63,079 nucleotides of DNA from Dipetalonema caudispina. Its lineage: Eukaryota; Nematoda; Chromadorea; Rhabditida; Onchocercidae. Each line of letters begins with the position of its first letter. Position 1 is the first letter of the stretch. The notes beneath the pieces were generated by a model. That model was not told where the DNA came from and made no database searches. It saw only the letters and a program-made list of their open reading frames with translations. This document shows, in pieces, positions 28,801 to 46,600 of the stretch. Position numbers and translations under genes: made by a program. The stretch lies in the NCBI GenBank assembly GCA_013365325.1, contig JABVXV010000350.1, positions 1 to 63,079 on the forward strand, in the 5' to 3' direction.

Positions 28801-29559
28801 GTCTGAATCTAGGTCACCACCTTTTAGTCACTTCCTGAAAGCACTTGTACCATATTGAGAAACTGCATTCCATATATTAACTAAGAAAACATGTAAAAAA
28901 TTTATCTGAATTCTGTGTGTTGAGAACTTTTTCGCATACTATCATTATGCCATTTTATCCTAGTACTAAATTTCATGCTTCAGGAATTCTCATCAAGGGC
29001 ATTTGTCGGAATCAGTGGAGAATTTATTGGAAATGGCTATTAAGCCGGTGAAAGATTGTACGGGAACAGTAACTGATCAGTTGGATCGTTTATCGGCAGC
29101 ATTTGATGCAATTCAAAAATATTTAGAGGTAAATATTTTGCTAAAATCTGGATGGATTTTTTTGCTAAATTTGTTTGATTTTTAAAATTCATACTGTTAT
29201 CGGAATTCCTTCCTTTTTGATTAGAAAAAATTAGCGACCATTATAGATAGTTCAGGATGAAACTTATGATACAAATAAGTTTTGGTTGCAAGTAATCAGT
29301 GTACCTTCTTGTCAATCTTTAGAAAAAAAAAGTGAGGAGTTTTCAAGAGTGGATTAGATCGTTTTTCGTCTTAGATTCCGATATAATCAGCTAATTTCAG
29401 GTCTCATCAGCATCGTTGCCTGCATCACCGTCTGGTTCTAGCCCCACTGCATCAGTCACAGCACTGTCGACCTCTCCAAGTCGACGACCGTGTAGTGCCT
29501 ACCAAAGTAAGCTTGCAGCGGCCAAGCGCAGTCCATCAGGTGGTCAAAAAAATTCATGA
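14886..29559 (+). CDS. CEP170-like centrosomal/microtubule protein, 21 exons, 936 aa
   Basis: Exons are 14918-15004, 18564-18718, 19338-19522, 19807-19978, 20219-20325, 20497-20681, 21087-21196, 21713-21822, 21951-22062, 22326-22462, 22748-22846, 23274-23343, 23482-23545, 23709-24070, 25960-26086, 26660-26778, 27761-27833, 28194-28352, 28492-28565, 28984-29128 and 29401-29559. All junctions are GT...AG and in phase, totalling 937 codons. The start is the first ATG after the acceptor at 14884; the frame is open back to that acceptor, so an upstream exon is possible. The protein is Ser/Thr/Pro-rich and probably disordered, with VSFDSEED, then DDTLSEAGTYVV, then MTAWLRRKDYNPMKAAAEAK, and a helical end (DGLENAVQQL, VTDQLDRLSAAFDAIQKYL). 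From memory, this order resembles CEP170-family proteins, which bind microtubules and subdistal centriole appendages. No FHA domain is visible, unlike vertebrate CEP170. Family assignment is tentative; the exon structure is well supported. Confidence 0.6.
16770..16818. repeat. (TA)n microsatellite in intron 1 of the CEP170-like gene
   Basis: A pure TA run of about 48 bases. It produces false Tyr-Ile dipeptide frames on both strands. Confidence 0.95.
22748..22944 (+). CDS. alternative terminal exon, short isoform of the CEP170-like gene
   Basis: If the GTCAGC donor at 22847 is not used, exon 11 reads on in frame for 32 more codons (GQPLVVVTKKQKDLF...LLAAKIHR) to a stop at 22942-22944. The result would be 518 residues. 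A T-rich tract and an AATAAA follow about 75 bases later. The readthrough segment is basic and not low-complexity. The long form instead joins ...GTYVV to DGDHVNQM, and the 22847 site is the only practical donor in the required phase. The short form would lack the AWLRRK region and the helical C-terminus. Confidence 0.45.
23018..23023 (+). terminator. AATAAA polyadenylation signal for the short isoform
   Basis: A canonical AATAAA lies about 75 bases after the alternative stop, preceded by a run of T and followed by A-rich sequence. It sits inside the intron between exons 11 and 12 of the long form, so its use would compete with splicing. Confidence 0.4.
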
Positions 29560-29988
29560 GTGTTCAGAAGAATCATATGCAGTTGTGGTAATGGTTACGT
29601 TTTCTAATGGAATGATTGGAGATGTGGTGTTTTGTTGCTTTCATGGCTTGTAATTAGTGATTTTTTTTTGAAACTTTTCTACTTTTATCATTGACAAAGA
29701 ATATGGAAGGATTAAGAAGATATAATAAGCTTCATTTTAGTAGGAATTTGGAATTGAAGTCAATTTTATAGTAAGAAAATAAGTTACAGGTAGAAAGAGG
29801 AAGAATTTCAACGGAAGTTGTAAATTATAATTTTACAGGTTTTAGAGTTATTGGGAATATCTCCTTAGGAAGTTAGTATTCGCAGTGACTTCAAGAACTA
29901 ATGATACCTTGGTAGAATCTATCGGTCCCAAGTTACTTATTTCCGGCATCAGCTTGTACACCTGAGTCAAAATTAAGGGCCTTCTATT

Positions 29989-30343
29989 CTATACGGTGTG
30001 ATTTAAATCTGAATAAAATAAACAGCTCAGTTCTCCCTCGGTATCCCGTACATTAGTTGGAAATTCAGCTGCATTACGTCGGGTGTTAGTTGATCTCCTG
30101 CATCGTGATTTACATTTCTTGTTGACAATCTCTTCGAGGAAAAGAGATATAATTGAACACCAACCGATTGAAAACTAGTACTCACTTTTTTCCCTTTCTT
30201 TGGCTTAGCCTTTTTTTGCGGTCTACATCTTTGGAACTCGTTCATAGAGTAAATATCCCTGCAAAAACTATTGAAACAAAATTGGAATTTTACAGGTTCC
30301 TCTCGTTTTCGCCTATTTTGGTGAATTTTTTTTTCTAATTTTG
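29989..30343 (-). CDS. unrecognised basic protein, last two candidate exons
   Basis: I do not recognise this. Read on the minus strand, a segment from about 30343 down to 30186 encodes AKLEKKIHQNRRKREEP, a Cys/Phe stretch, DIYSMNEFQRC and a Lys-rich run ending KKAKPKKGKK. It stops at a good GTGAGT donor. A 56-base intron follows, then an in-phase exon 30129-29989 that begins IVNKKCKSRCRRSTNTRR and ends YSDLNHTV plus stop. An ATG with SRVGKSSVSSKSKNCKPF lies just upstream near 30500, but I could not join it in frame. Local base composition is exon-like. Lysine/arginine richness suggests a nuclear or nucleic-acid-binding protein. The plus strand across the last exon is also open, which weakens the call. 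Confidence 0.3.
30012..30022 (+). terminator. tandem AATAAA polyadenylation signals, CEP170-like gene
   Basis: Two overlapping AATAAA hexamers lie about 450 bases after the stop codon at 29559. They are the likely end of the long-form transcript. They overlap the opposite-strand candidate gene, so the two transcripts would be antisense to each other here. Confidence 0.55.
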
Positions 30344-30868
30344 CTAACAAAAATGTTTTATGTGGTTAAGACCTTTCTTTTTCTGTTCTAATTTCTTGGA
30401 GTAATTTGTGTAAATTGTTCTATGTTGCTAAAAAATACCACATGAAAGGCTTGCAATTTTTCGATTTTGAAGATACGGATGATTTCCCAACTCTACTCAT
30501 TCTGCATGCCTTTCTTGTTTCTACACTTCTATAATTACATCATTGCCAACATAGACTGGTTGCAAGAGCTTCAATTGCAGGCGTATTTTTTGCAGTTTTT
30601 AAAAAAAAGTATTGACATAAAAAATTCCTGAATCTTTTTTACTTTTCTGATTCGTGTGAATTTCATTCCAGAAGAGATTAATATGTGAGCATTTTTATAA
30701 GTCAAAGACGATATCTCTGAATGCATGTCTGCTTCAGAAAAAATTGCGCATTACATCACTTTTTGTAATAATTTGTAATAACAGAACAGGAAAAGATGAT
30801 GATTTTGCATGAAAATATACAAGCTATTCAGTACAATCAATATAAAATTCTGCTAAAACAAAATAAAA

Positions 30869-31172
30869 AGTCCTTCCCCTCTGATTCTTTCCAGATTGCC
30901 CCTCGCCGACGAGGCAATGTGAACTTTCCGACCAACTGGATTTAGACATCGAGTGGAATATTGTTGAACTGATCATAATAACAAAAGAAACCAAAATAAA
31001 GTCAACTCCTCAACATAGAGCACAAATTATCTATTTTCCGACATAGCGACGATCCTACCAATCGATCGTAGTTCAGAACCAAAAATTCTCCGGGTTTTTC
31101 GGCAGCTGCTGGCTTATTTGGTGAACATTTCCGGATACGAATTGTTGGCGGTTTATTTAGATGAAATTGCAT
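30869..31172 (-). CDS. unrecognised small protein or first exons of a minus-strand gene
   Basis: I do not recognise this. An ATG at 31172 follows a GGTTATTTCAG acceptor by 10 bases, as in a trans-spliced nematode start. The frame reads MQFHLNKPPTIRIRKCSPNK, then a Pro/Ala/Lys stretch and GEFLVLNYDRL, and runs to a stop at 31002 (56 residues). A GTAGGA or GTCGGA donor could splice it to a second exon-like block at about 30980-30869. In one frame that block reads QQYSTRCLNPVGRK and ARGNLERIRGEG. In another, after the acceptor near 30937, it reads LVGKFTLPRRRGAIWKES. Exon-like base composition is clear, but the correct splicing is not. It may belong with the candidate exons at 29989-30343. Confidence 0.35.
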
Positions 31173-31182
31173 GAAAATTGCA

Positions 31183-32171
31183 CTGAAATAACCTATTTCT
31201 TTGCTTCAATTCAAATAAATGATAACTGGACAACAGCAGGATAGTCTTAATTCTGCTCTTTAAAATTGCACTTTTCTTCAAAACTAAAAATATTCAGATT
31301 TCAATTTTTCGTAATGCACTTTTCTTTCTAAACACGAAAAAAGTTAGTGTTTACAAAGAAAAATGCATTACTGATATCAATTAACCTTTTTTTTTTTTGA
31401 TCAGAAACGACTTAATATGATCATTAAAATATTGTTTAAAATACGTTACAGTGCATGAAATACCTTATTAAAATATCTTGTGTATATAAATTCTTTTCTC
31501 TATAATGACTGGTAATGCATTTAATTTAAGAGAGTTATTATTTGAGAAAAAAGAGAAAAAGAAGTCGTATAAAGCAGTAACGAGAGCAAAGCATACCGAG
31601 TAGCACTCTGATTGCACATGTAAACAGTCGGACTCGGTTCCGCTCGGTTATCCGTTGCATTAATATTTGCATGAAGTACTTGCCATTGCCATAGTTTACT
31701 GGCTATCATTGCTACTGTATTCAACATGTAGTTGCAAATCTGAACTTATATGTTTTTTAAAAATCATAAAAAACAAGAGCGAACTTCGCACAAATGTGAA
31801 AACAAGCTGCCGTTAATTTTATCCCCGCATATTTGTCAAAAATATTCTTTTACTACAACTCTCTTTCTACAAAGAACAAATAAACTAATTCAAATTCTTT
31901 TTCTTCCAGTCTAAAATGAAACTTTTGTAACTCATATCCAGTGAAATACAAGTTTAAATTCCTCATGAAAAAATCAAGATCCAACATTACCAGCATGTCA
32001 ATCGTATAAGTAAGCATTTCATCATCTCTTCTACATTCGATATTTTGGCCCTCTTTCGTTGCGATATAAAAATTCTCTGCACCAATTCGTATATAAAATG
32101 TTGTCCTTAAAACAAAGGTTGTATAACTCCAGAACTCAGTCTACAATCAATTATGTGAGAAAGGGAAAAAA
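31183..32171. other. gap between the candidate minus-strand gene and MED17
   Basis: AT-rich sequence with a few open frames, for example 31521-31727 on the minus strand. None has splice context or a recognisable translation. It should contain the promoter of the minus-strand candidate and the end of the MED17 transcript. Confidence 0.5.
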
Positions 32172-32177
32172 TTTATT
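32172..32177 (-). terminator. AATAAA polyadenylation signal of MED17 (minus strand)
   Basis: TTTATT on the plus strand reads AATAAA in the MED17 transcript, 80 bases after the stop codon. This distance is normal for a short nematode 3' UTR. Confidence 0.5.
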
Positions 32178-32256
32178 ACGATAGAGACTTATTACACCTC
32201 AATGGTGCGTGATGTTTAACAGATTTGTTGAAATGAATATTACACAAGTTTCCAAA

Positions 32257-35200
32257 CTAATTAAATATGTACTTTCCAGCATAATCGTAATTCCTATTGG
32301 ATGCTGTAACAATAATCGAAGACTGAACGGGTGTAGCACGAAGCCATTTCCACATAACCTGAAATAATCTTATTGAAATAGCCTTCAGCAAATGACTTTC
32401 AAGAATTTTCAAATCTTCAAAATATATTCTCTTCTTCATTTGTACCTGCGGATCAGTAACACGAAGCAAATATCGCTTTAACGAAGTTGTAACCCGATTT
32501 GTTAGAACGAAATGAGATGCCAATAATAGTAGTCGTTCCAATAAAGTACGCTTTTGCCTTAAACGTGATTCAATCTGAAAGTTGGAAGAAACATATTTGT
32601 CAACATTGACTACAATCTGTCTTGAGACACTACCACACTTTTACATGCTCGATACAGCTATGCAAATCATATCAGCCATTAACTGTTTTTCTTGAATTCA
32701 TCGCCCAGCAATCAACACATGATACTATCTTCTGAGTTTATTGGAAGGTCTTAAATCTTTATTCCATCACATTTCTATAATGTTTAGTCATCCGTTCAAG
32801 TAGAAGAGGTAAGTAAATCGAGATTTTCGAACGAAATAAGATTTGAAAGAAAGACAAAACTGCAACTCAAGTGGATGTTTCATAGCAGTTCGTAAACAAA
32901 TCAACTGTTAACGTTGAACTATATACACATTATCATTTACTTCCACAATTTACTTATGGATATACAACAAAGCATACCTCTTCATCAGTCATAGCATACG
33001 GTCCTCGTAAATCAAGCGTGTTCGGTAATGTCGACAATGGCATAGCTACAAATGTCTGATGACGTATATTCCGCGCGCACAGATCACTTACAAATAATTG
33101 ACGAAGGGCGCGATTCAAATAATCATCGCCCGCAGTTGGTAAAGGACCTAAAATTAAAAGAATTAATTTCTCGCAATATTCCAGTTCTCGATTCAGTAAA
33201 GCAAAACTAATACTGGACACAGTTTCATTTGTTTAGAAGTATAAAGTCCATGACTATTTTTACCGTCTTCAAATGGATGAAATGCCAACTCTACTCGTAG
33301 TAGAATATTATCGAATAACGAAGCGATTAATACACCATCACGAATTACTGTTATATGATCCTTCAGAATAACAGCATCTTTACATAACTGAAATATACTT
33401 TCATAATTTATAGCTAAAAAACAGAATGGAGAAAAACAGAACAAAGCAGTTCGAAGTTGCTTATTCAACTTACTTTTAAAATATCTACTACCTTCAGTAT
33501 TCTACGTTAAAACTTTAAATCTTTATTCCATCACAGTAGTGTTTTTATTTATATAAACTAATAGTGCTACTCAGAAGCTTTCCGACAATCATACTATCTA
33601 GAACCAACACTGAGGCTGTAAGCGTCTGGTCTACTTCCATAATTTTTCCTATCCAAATTGCTATAAAATTTTTGTAAAATTTTAAACAAACCTGCTTAAA
33701 GATATCTCTGCATAACAAACTTTCTTGTGCCCATTGTAATGCCTTCGACCAATGTACTTCCATTGCCTGCTCCCTGTCAACTTTCATATAATCCAAATCA
33801 TTTTCGGCAGTTGCAAACAAAGTTTTCGGGTCGTCATTATCTAAAATCATTAATCATTTAAACGGACTATGACAAACTAGAAAATGCAATTTTATGAAAT
33901 CCACTTCTTCAAATGCGGTTCTTGCTCTCTTTCAGTTACAGCTATTCCAAAAAAGATTTTTCATACAACGCATAACAACGTTAGGATTACTTAGACATCA
34001 AATATAGAATCTATCATTATAGCAGAAATAAACGCAGGATCAATTGAACGGAGCAGTGATCTCCTGGAGAAGGCAAAATCAACCATTTAATTTTTTCGCT
34101 ATTTTACTTCATTCACCTACATAAGTTAGGTTATCGATGAGTTGAATATGCCCATTGCTCCACCTATTGGATGCATTAAATCTTTATATTTCACCAATTA
34201 ATCACTTGGATATGCGAAACAAAGGTTAACAATAACCAGAACGATATAATTACCTATGGACAGTAGTTAGATTGCGAGGACTGAGAAAATTTCAGTGAGA
34301 TTTCAAAAACTGAATCCTGCAGATAGAATGCGATGCCATCAGGAAAAACTATGAACTAACCAATTTCAATAGAAACAGCAATGGTGGAGCGGCGAATCAG
34401 ATCACACGGTACCTGAACTTGCAAATATGAATCGGATCGTGCTGATAAGCTTGCATCATCGCCAGCAGATGTTGCCGTACGTCGGGTGATGTCAAATAAT
34501 TCTTTTGGATTATATTTTGATCCAACTGCAAAAAATGCTAGAAAAAGTTTAACATAAGCTTTTAACAAAATTGACATATTTCTAAAATGAACATAAAAAC
34601 GATCATGAAAGCCCGATTGTAAAAAAAAGAGTTCTTGAAAATAATGTTCGGATAGAAAGGTTTGGATGAAAAGGACGGAAAACATGTGTCATTCTTTTGC
34701 AAGTAGTAAAGGGATAAGGATATACTGAAAAAAAGAAAATTTCGAAGATGATTGATATTACGAACACATTTTATAGCCGAGATCGCCATAAGTAACATTT
34801 CCTGTTTTCCTTACTCTCCATAATTCTCTCATTTTTTCCAGCTCACGAAAAAACATCGCTTTGTCAGGATCAGTTTCTGTAAGCAGCTTTGAGCGGAATT
34901 TTTGAGCTTGTTCTAGAACACCGATCGCTTCACCAAGAGCTTTACGCCGTGTAACCCACTGGAATTGTTTGGATTGTTGTATCACATCCTGCATGTTGTG
35001 TTGCGCTTCAAATGCATCCGCAACTGTCAGCGCTTCCATATACGGCGTTTTTAATACCGAAATCGTGTCAACCAGAACATTTACTTGTTGCAGTGCTTCG
35101 CTACAAAAAATATTAACAAAATACAACAAACATGTCCAAGAAGATTCGACTAATATTCGACCAATGGATCTACAATGTGATGCTTCATAATATAAGGCGT

Positions 35201-36174
35201 ATTACAAGAAAAGAGAGTTATCAAAATGAGTGATTAAAACCAGTGGTCAATCAAAACTTGCGATTTTTCCAGAACTTCTGAGTTTCTACAGCTTTTGATA
35301 TAAGTATTCAGAATTATTACTTACTGTAAATATTTTGCAACAGTATGCCATGGTCCAGCTTCTGGGGTTTTACGGTCTTCCATTCCAATGACCACTTCTT
35401 CCGGTTCCTTCTCTTCTACCTCTTCACCATCATCACGCGGTAATGCATCTGGATTATCATATGTAGCTTCTGCCCCGATTAATTTTCGCCAATCCACTTT
35501 ACGAGCCAATTTTGCTACATGATCAGAATAGTCCAACGGTCTAAAAGCAGATATTACAAAGTGCAAAGCTTATCAATTCATACCTGATGCTTGCAGTAAA
35601 TTAAATTCAATATTACCACCTTAAATTAATATCAGGTTGTGTCGCTGATAGATTTTAGAATCGAAGGGGTTAAAGAAGTTCGAAATTTATTAAAAGCTCA
35701 CTTTACTTGATTTACAAACCTTCGCTAGCAACGTTTATCCTGCAGAAGTATCTTAACCGCTACTATGATCAAGATATTTATACAACGGATAACATGAAAA
35801 AAGCCGAAACTTCACTACGGAATATCACCAAACAATCTCAACCTATATCATCAGTCGTTGAATGTTAACCAATACTAATGAACAGTAGGAACTTAACCGA
35901 CGACAATTTTTCAGAAATACAATTTGTGAAGTTTTATCCATCGATAAAACAATCAGTCAACCATAGAATAATTTATCGATAAATTCATATCTAAAGTTTA
36001 TCAAAAAAGTTTCAGCCTCTTCAAAACATGAGGTAATAGAATCAATTACCGCATATATTTTTCCACTCCATCAAAACCGATTTCCTGAATTCCCCACTCG
36101 GAACCGGCTTCTATGGCGATATTAACACCCGTTGGTTGGGATGTCGATGGTGCTTGTTGCCCAGTACCGAACAT
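32257..36174 (-). CDS. MED17: Mediator complex subunit 17 (MED17 / MDT-17), 9 exons, 504 aa
   Basis: MED17 is a head-module core subunit of Mediator, which links transcription activators to RNA polymerase II in the nucleus. Exons in coding order are 36174-36050, 35540-35325, 35100-34766, 34525-34361, 33840-33692, 33387-33264, 33147-32978, 32574-32446 and 32358-32257. All are in phase and total 505 codons. Landmarks are an N-terminal SEWGIQEIGFDGVEKYM, then PLDYSDHVAKLARKVDW, an acidic linker, PWHTVAKYL, LEKMRELWRVRKTGN followed by TYGDLGYK, YLQVQVPCDL and LLCRDIFKQ. These match the order in human MED17 as I remember it (HWKLRKVGD, LGDLSYR, LDVQIPSDL, LLCKEIFAQ). It is shorter than the human protein of about 650 residues. 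The donor of exon 3 (GTTCGT) is weak and is the least certain junction. It converges on the CEP170-like gene and diverges from the helicase. Confidence 0.92.
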
Positions 36175-36190
36175 TTACAATGCACTGAAA
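36175..36190 (-). promoter_or_regulatory. probable spliced-leader acceptor of MED17
   Basis: On the minus strand GCGAAATTTCAG ends 10 bases before the MED17 ATG, and no upstream exon is visible. In nematodes this arrangement usually marks SL1 trans-splicing. Confidence 0.5.
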
Positions 36191-37561
36191 TTTCGCAAAT
36201 TATTTATCAGTTTCTTTTTTTCTCCCCATTTTCAAATATTTATACTGATTATACGCTTACAACGTTACAATGATTAGTACATTCGCCTTTCGTGGATTTA
36301 AATGACATATGTAAATAACGCGATGTTATTAACACGACCATGTGTTATTATCACCTTATTGAAAAGTTAAACAGGTTCACGTTTGTAAAATTCACTAAAG
36401 TTTTCCTCGAGGGGTAAAAAAAAAAAGCAAACAGCATATATAATACGTTGATGACATTACTGTCGTTAGGTTACATGTGCAATAAAACATAAAATGGTTA
36501 AGAAATGCGTCGAAATATTATACTCATCAAGTTAGCTATATTTTATCCAATTCCTCATCCTTACAAATATTTTTATTTTCATTTCTTCTTGTACTAAAAT
36601 TGACTGGAAAGCTGATCCCAATGTGATCCTAAAATAAACCTAACATTTAATGTGAAAAAAAAAAAAAAACTTGCACACAAAATATGATATCAAATATGGA
36701 AAACATTATTTCTTCTTTTTTTTTTTTGTTTTGTAAGAAGAAATAAAAAATTCAACTTATTTATATAATATTTCTTTGATGCACTTATTTTGCATAAAAA
36801 AGTTGAAGTAAAATAGTATGTCATTTAAGTGAAATAAAATTTCCTAGCGCTAAATTTCACCAAAATAATCTGACATATAGGCTAGGAAAAATTTGATTAA
36901 ATTGAATCATAACTTTGAAATTTGCATTTACTTTATATTACTTAATCAACTATTTACTAATAACAGATCACAAATTTATGTCGAAAGGAGGAATTATACG
37001 ATTGTATGTGAAGATGACATTCATTATCTAATATTTCCTATACTTATGTATGTTATAGGTATGTTAAAACTTTGGAAATACTATACTGAACATAATATTT
37101 AAATACGAATAACATACAGAAATATTATGCTCAAATTTCTAATATTCTAATATAAAATTTCTTCTTTTCTTTATCTTTCAAAAATTTTCAAATAAGAAAA
37201 ACAAAAAAAAAAAAAAAAATTCCCCATAAAATTTGCTAAAATAAATCTCTTAAACTTTCCGAGAAATCTTTAGATGCTTTATATGTTACACTGTCTTCTC
37301 TTTCTCATTCTAACGTATCTATCTCTCATTTTACTGTACTATTTCCTTCTTTTTATCATTAAACATAAATATATTCTGCCTTTTTATATATTCATTCTAC
37401 ATTTGTTTATTGTTATTACCATGTTATCGAATGATTTGACTGGTTGTTATTTGCTTTGATATAAGAATGTAATGCTTTTTTTTTTTTTTTTTTTTTTGGG
37501 AAAAGATGTATTTGTCCATCTAATCTATTCAATTACACTCTTTTCCTTTATCTTCACATTA
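36191..37561. other. divergent intergenic region between MED17 and the helicase
   Basis: AT-rich sequence with A or T homopolymers, including a T run at about 37475-37497. It must hold the promoter of MED17. No conserved promoter element could be identified by eye. Open frames at 36893-37102 and 37274-37459 are hydrophobic and low in complexity, and I did not call them. Confidence 0.5.
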
Positions 37562-38115
37562 CAAACCTTTTGCACGTTCACATCATATATTTGCACGTTT
37601 ACATCACATATTTGCACGTTTACATCATACATTTGCACGTTTACATTATACATCTGCACGTTTACACCTCATATTTGCACGTTACATCATGTATTTGCAC
37701 GTTTACATCATACATTTGCACGTTTACATCATGCATTTGCATGTTTACATCATTTGCACTTCTTTATAGTGTATTTGTATATCTTCATATTGTATTTGCA
37801 GGTTTATATCATGCATTTGCGCATGTTCATATTGCATTTTCATATTTACATCATTTGCACTTCTTTATAGTGTATTTGTATATCTTCATATTGCATTTGC
37901 AGGTTTATATCATGTATTTGCACATGTTCTTATTGCATTTGCATATTTACATCATCTGCACTTCTTTATATTGCATTTGCACATCTTCATATTGCATTTG
38001 CATATTTACATCATTTGCATTTCTTTATATTGCATTTGTATGTCTTCTATTGCATTTGCATATTTACATCATTTGCATTTCTTTATATTGCATTTGCAGG
38101 TTTATATCATGCATT
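37562..38115. repeat. two-tier minisatellite upstream of the helicase gene
   Basis: The first part, to about 37750, is a tandem array of an 18-19 base unit of the type TTTGCACGTTTACATCAT. The second part repeats larger units: ATTTGCACTTCTTTATA or close variants begin near 37751, 37852 and 37953 (period 101), then near 38012 and 38070 (period 58-59). Because the small period is 18, several frames stay open and give false Tyr/Ile/Cys/Thr/His proteins of up to 199 residues. I treat these as artefacts. The array ends about 700 bases before the helicase start. Confidence 0.85.
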
Positions 38116-38770
38116 TGTTCGTTTTGTTCCATGTACCGGAAATGCAATTTGCGCATAAGAAATAACTAATGATGGTCTCTAACAATTAATGAGTGTAATG
38201 TGTATCATTTAACTATTTATAGTTTATTTGATTTGTTATAAATTTTAAATTTAACTAATTTAAGATCTTTTACTGATAAGTATTAGCTATATATAGTTTG
38301 TTTGATTTTTTTTTTTGTACTAAATACCAAATATCAATTTAATCAAATTTTTATTGGAAAAATATTTTTGCTATCGAAAAGGACGTATTCTTTAGTGTTA
38401 ATTACATTCTAGTTAAATATATTCGAATCCATATTATTCGGTTAGGTTTTGTATCATTCACACTAACCATAACTAAAATATATGATATAAGATTAATTCC
38501 TGAAATTTGTCATCCTTATGTGAGTGTGCATATTTTAGCTCACTAGAATGCCGAAATTCCACATGTCAGTAACATACGTTTAAAGAACCAGAATAAAAGT
38601 AGTATTTTTGAATTTTTTATCATTATACCAATATATCTTTCTACTTCCAATTGACCTGTGAGATAAAAGAAGAAAAGTTGTGTAAAACGCGTGAATTTGA
38701 TACTGTAAAATGCGTTTTATTCACACGTTAAGAATAGATTTATTTTTCAACAATTTGCGATAATTATTAA

Positions 38771-38781
38771 TTTTTTTCCAG
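38771..38781 (+). promoter_or_regulatory. probable spliced-leader acceptor of the helicase gene
   Basis: A TTTTTTTCCAG acceptor without a visible upstream exon lies 69 bases before the ATG at 38851. It fits trans-splicing or a short 5' UTR intron. Confidence 0.4.
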
Positions 38782-38850
38782 TTCACGTTATAAAAAAGGC
38801 CAGTATTAATTGCAGCAATCAGTATTGGCTGCAGCATCTTATATTTCGAA

Positions 38851-45717
<6,867 letters not shown>

Positions 45718-45903
45718 AATAAGAGTAATGACAAGTAAAGTATTAGAAAAATAATGTTAATTAAGACATCAGCAAAGTTATTTAGTTATTTTCGAGTTTC
45801 GATGAAATCATATTTTTAAAATTAGCTGTTTTCGTGATCGTTTCATTTCTGCACAAAAAATTTTTGCTTAGACTGAAGTCCTCAGTGAACAAGTGTGTTT
45901 TAG

Positions 45904-46600
45904 GATCTGATGGCGGAGGTTTTGCTCACAAATTCAAAAACGGATTTTCGAGAGTGGGATGTATGGATTTTCGTTTTCATTTGAATTAAATTTTTCAAAA
46001 TCATGTGGCTCATTTATAGCTGAAATTAACTAAGTTATTCAGATAGGAGATTTTTAAATTGGGGATGAAACAACAGCCTTTTTTAGATTCGTAGGTTTTT
46101 TTTGGCAATTTAAAACCCATATGTTTAAACTTTCAAAGCAATAAATTGACAAATAGCATAATTAACAACATTTTAAGTGGCTGTAAAGCTGAAAATATCA
46201 ATAAAGGTTTCGGATATACTAGCTTTGGAGGTGAAAATTGTGGGGTAGTGAAAACTTTGGTGGTTTTGCACATTAGAGTATATCTGGTTCCTCAGGCGGT
46301 TTGTTTCTATATTTTTTTTTTTAACTTTTTAATATTTCTTTATAAGTCTAATTTTTTTTAATTCTGTTTAGATTAAAAACACATTTTTAGTTGGTAAATG
46401 ACGTCTCTTTGCTGCCACTTAAGATGGCTATTCATTTTATTCATTAGTTCTGTTCATTGTTGTATAGTGAACAGATATTAAGAAACAGTTACAGTTACAA
46501 ATAGCGATATAAATTAGGACAGAGTTAGCTTTGGAGAGATTAACAACAATATTGATTCCGACTTTAAATGGATCTCGTTTTGCATTTCAATATGTTTCAG
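45904..46600 (+). pseudogene. broken glycine-rich exon-like pieces behind the helicase
   Basis: Three pieces resemble the glycine-rich 5' exons of the helicase. The first, 45904-45960, follows TTTTAG, reads SDGGGFAHKFKNGFSRVG and has a GTATGG donor. It is phase 1 in and phase 1 out, like helicase exons 4, 5 and 6. The second, about 46150-46275, reads ENINKGFGYTSFGGENC, and a +1 shift continues as GSENFGGFAH before a stop. The third, from 46518, follows ATTAG with RVSFGEINNNIDSDFKW. It resembles helicase exon 4 (GSDFGEYNHNDQENKMEH), including the bases before the acceptor, but carries a one-base shift. The simplest reading is a decaying tandem copy. Alternative C-terminal exons of the helicase are possible for the first piece. 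Confidence 0.4.

Noticed and set aside
37472..38169. Open reading frames of 132 and 199 residues
   Set aside because: They run through the minisatellite, whose 18-base period keeps frames open. The translations are monotonous Tyr/Ile/Cys/Thr/His repeats in more than one frame, with no splice or start context.
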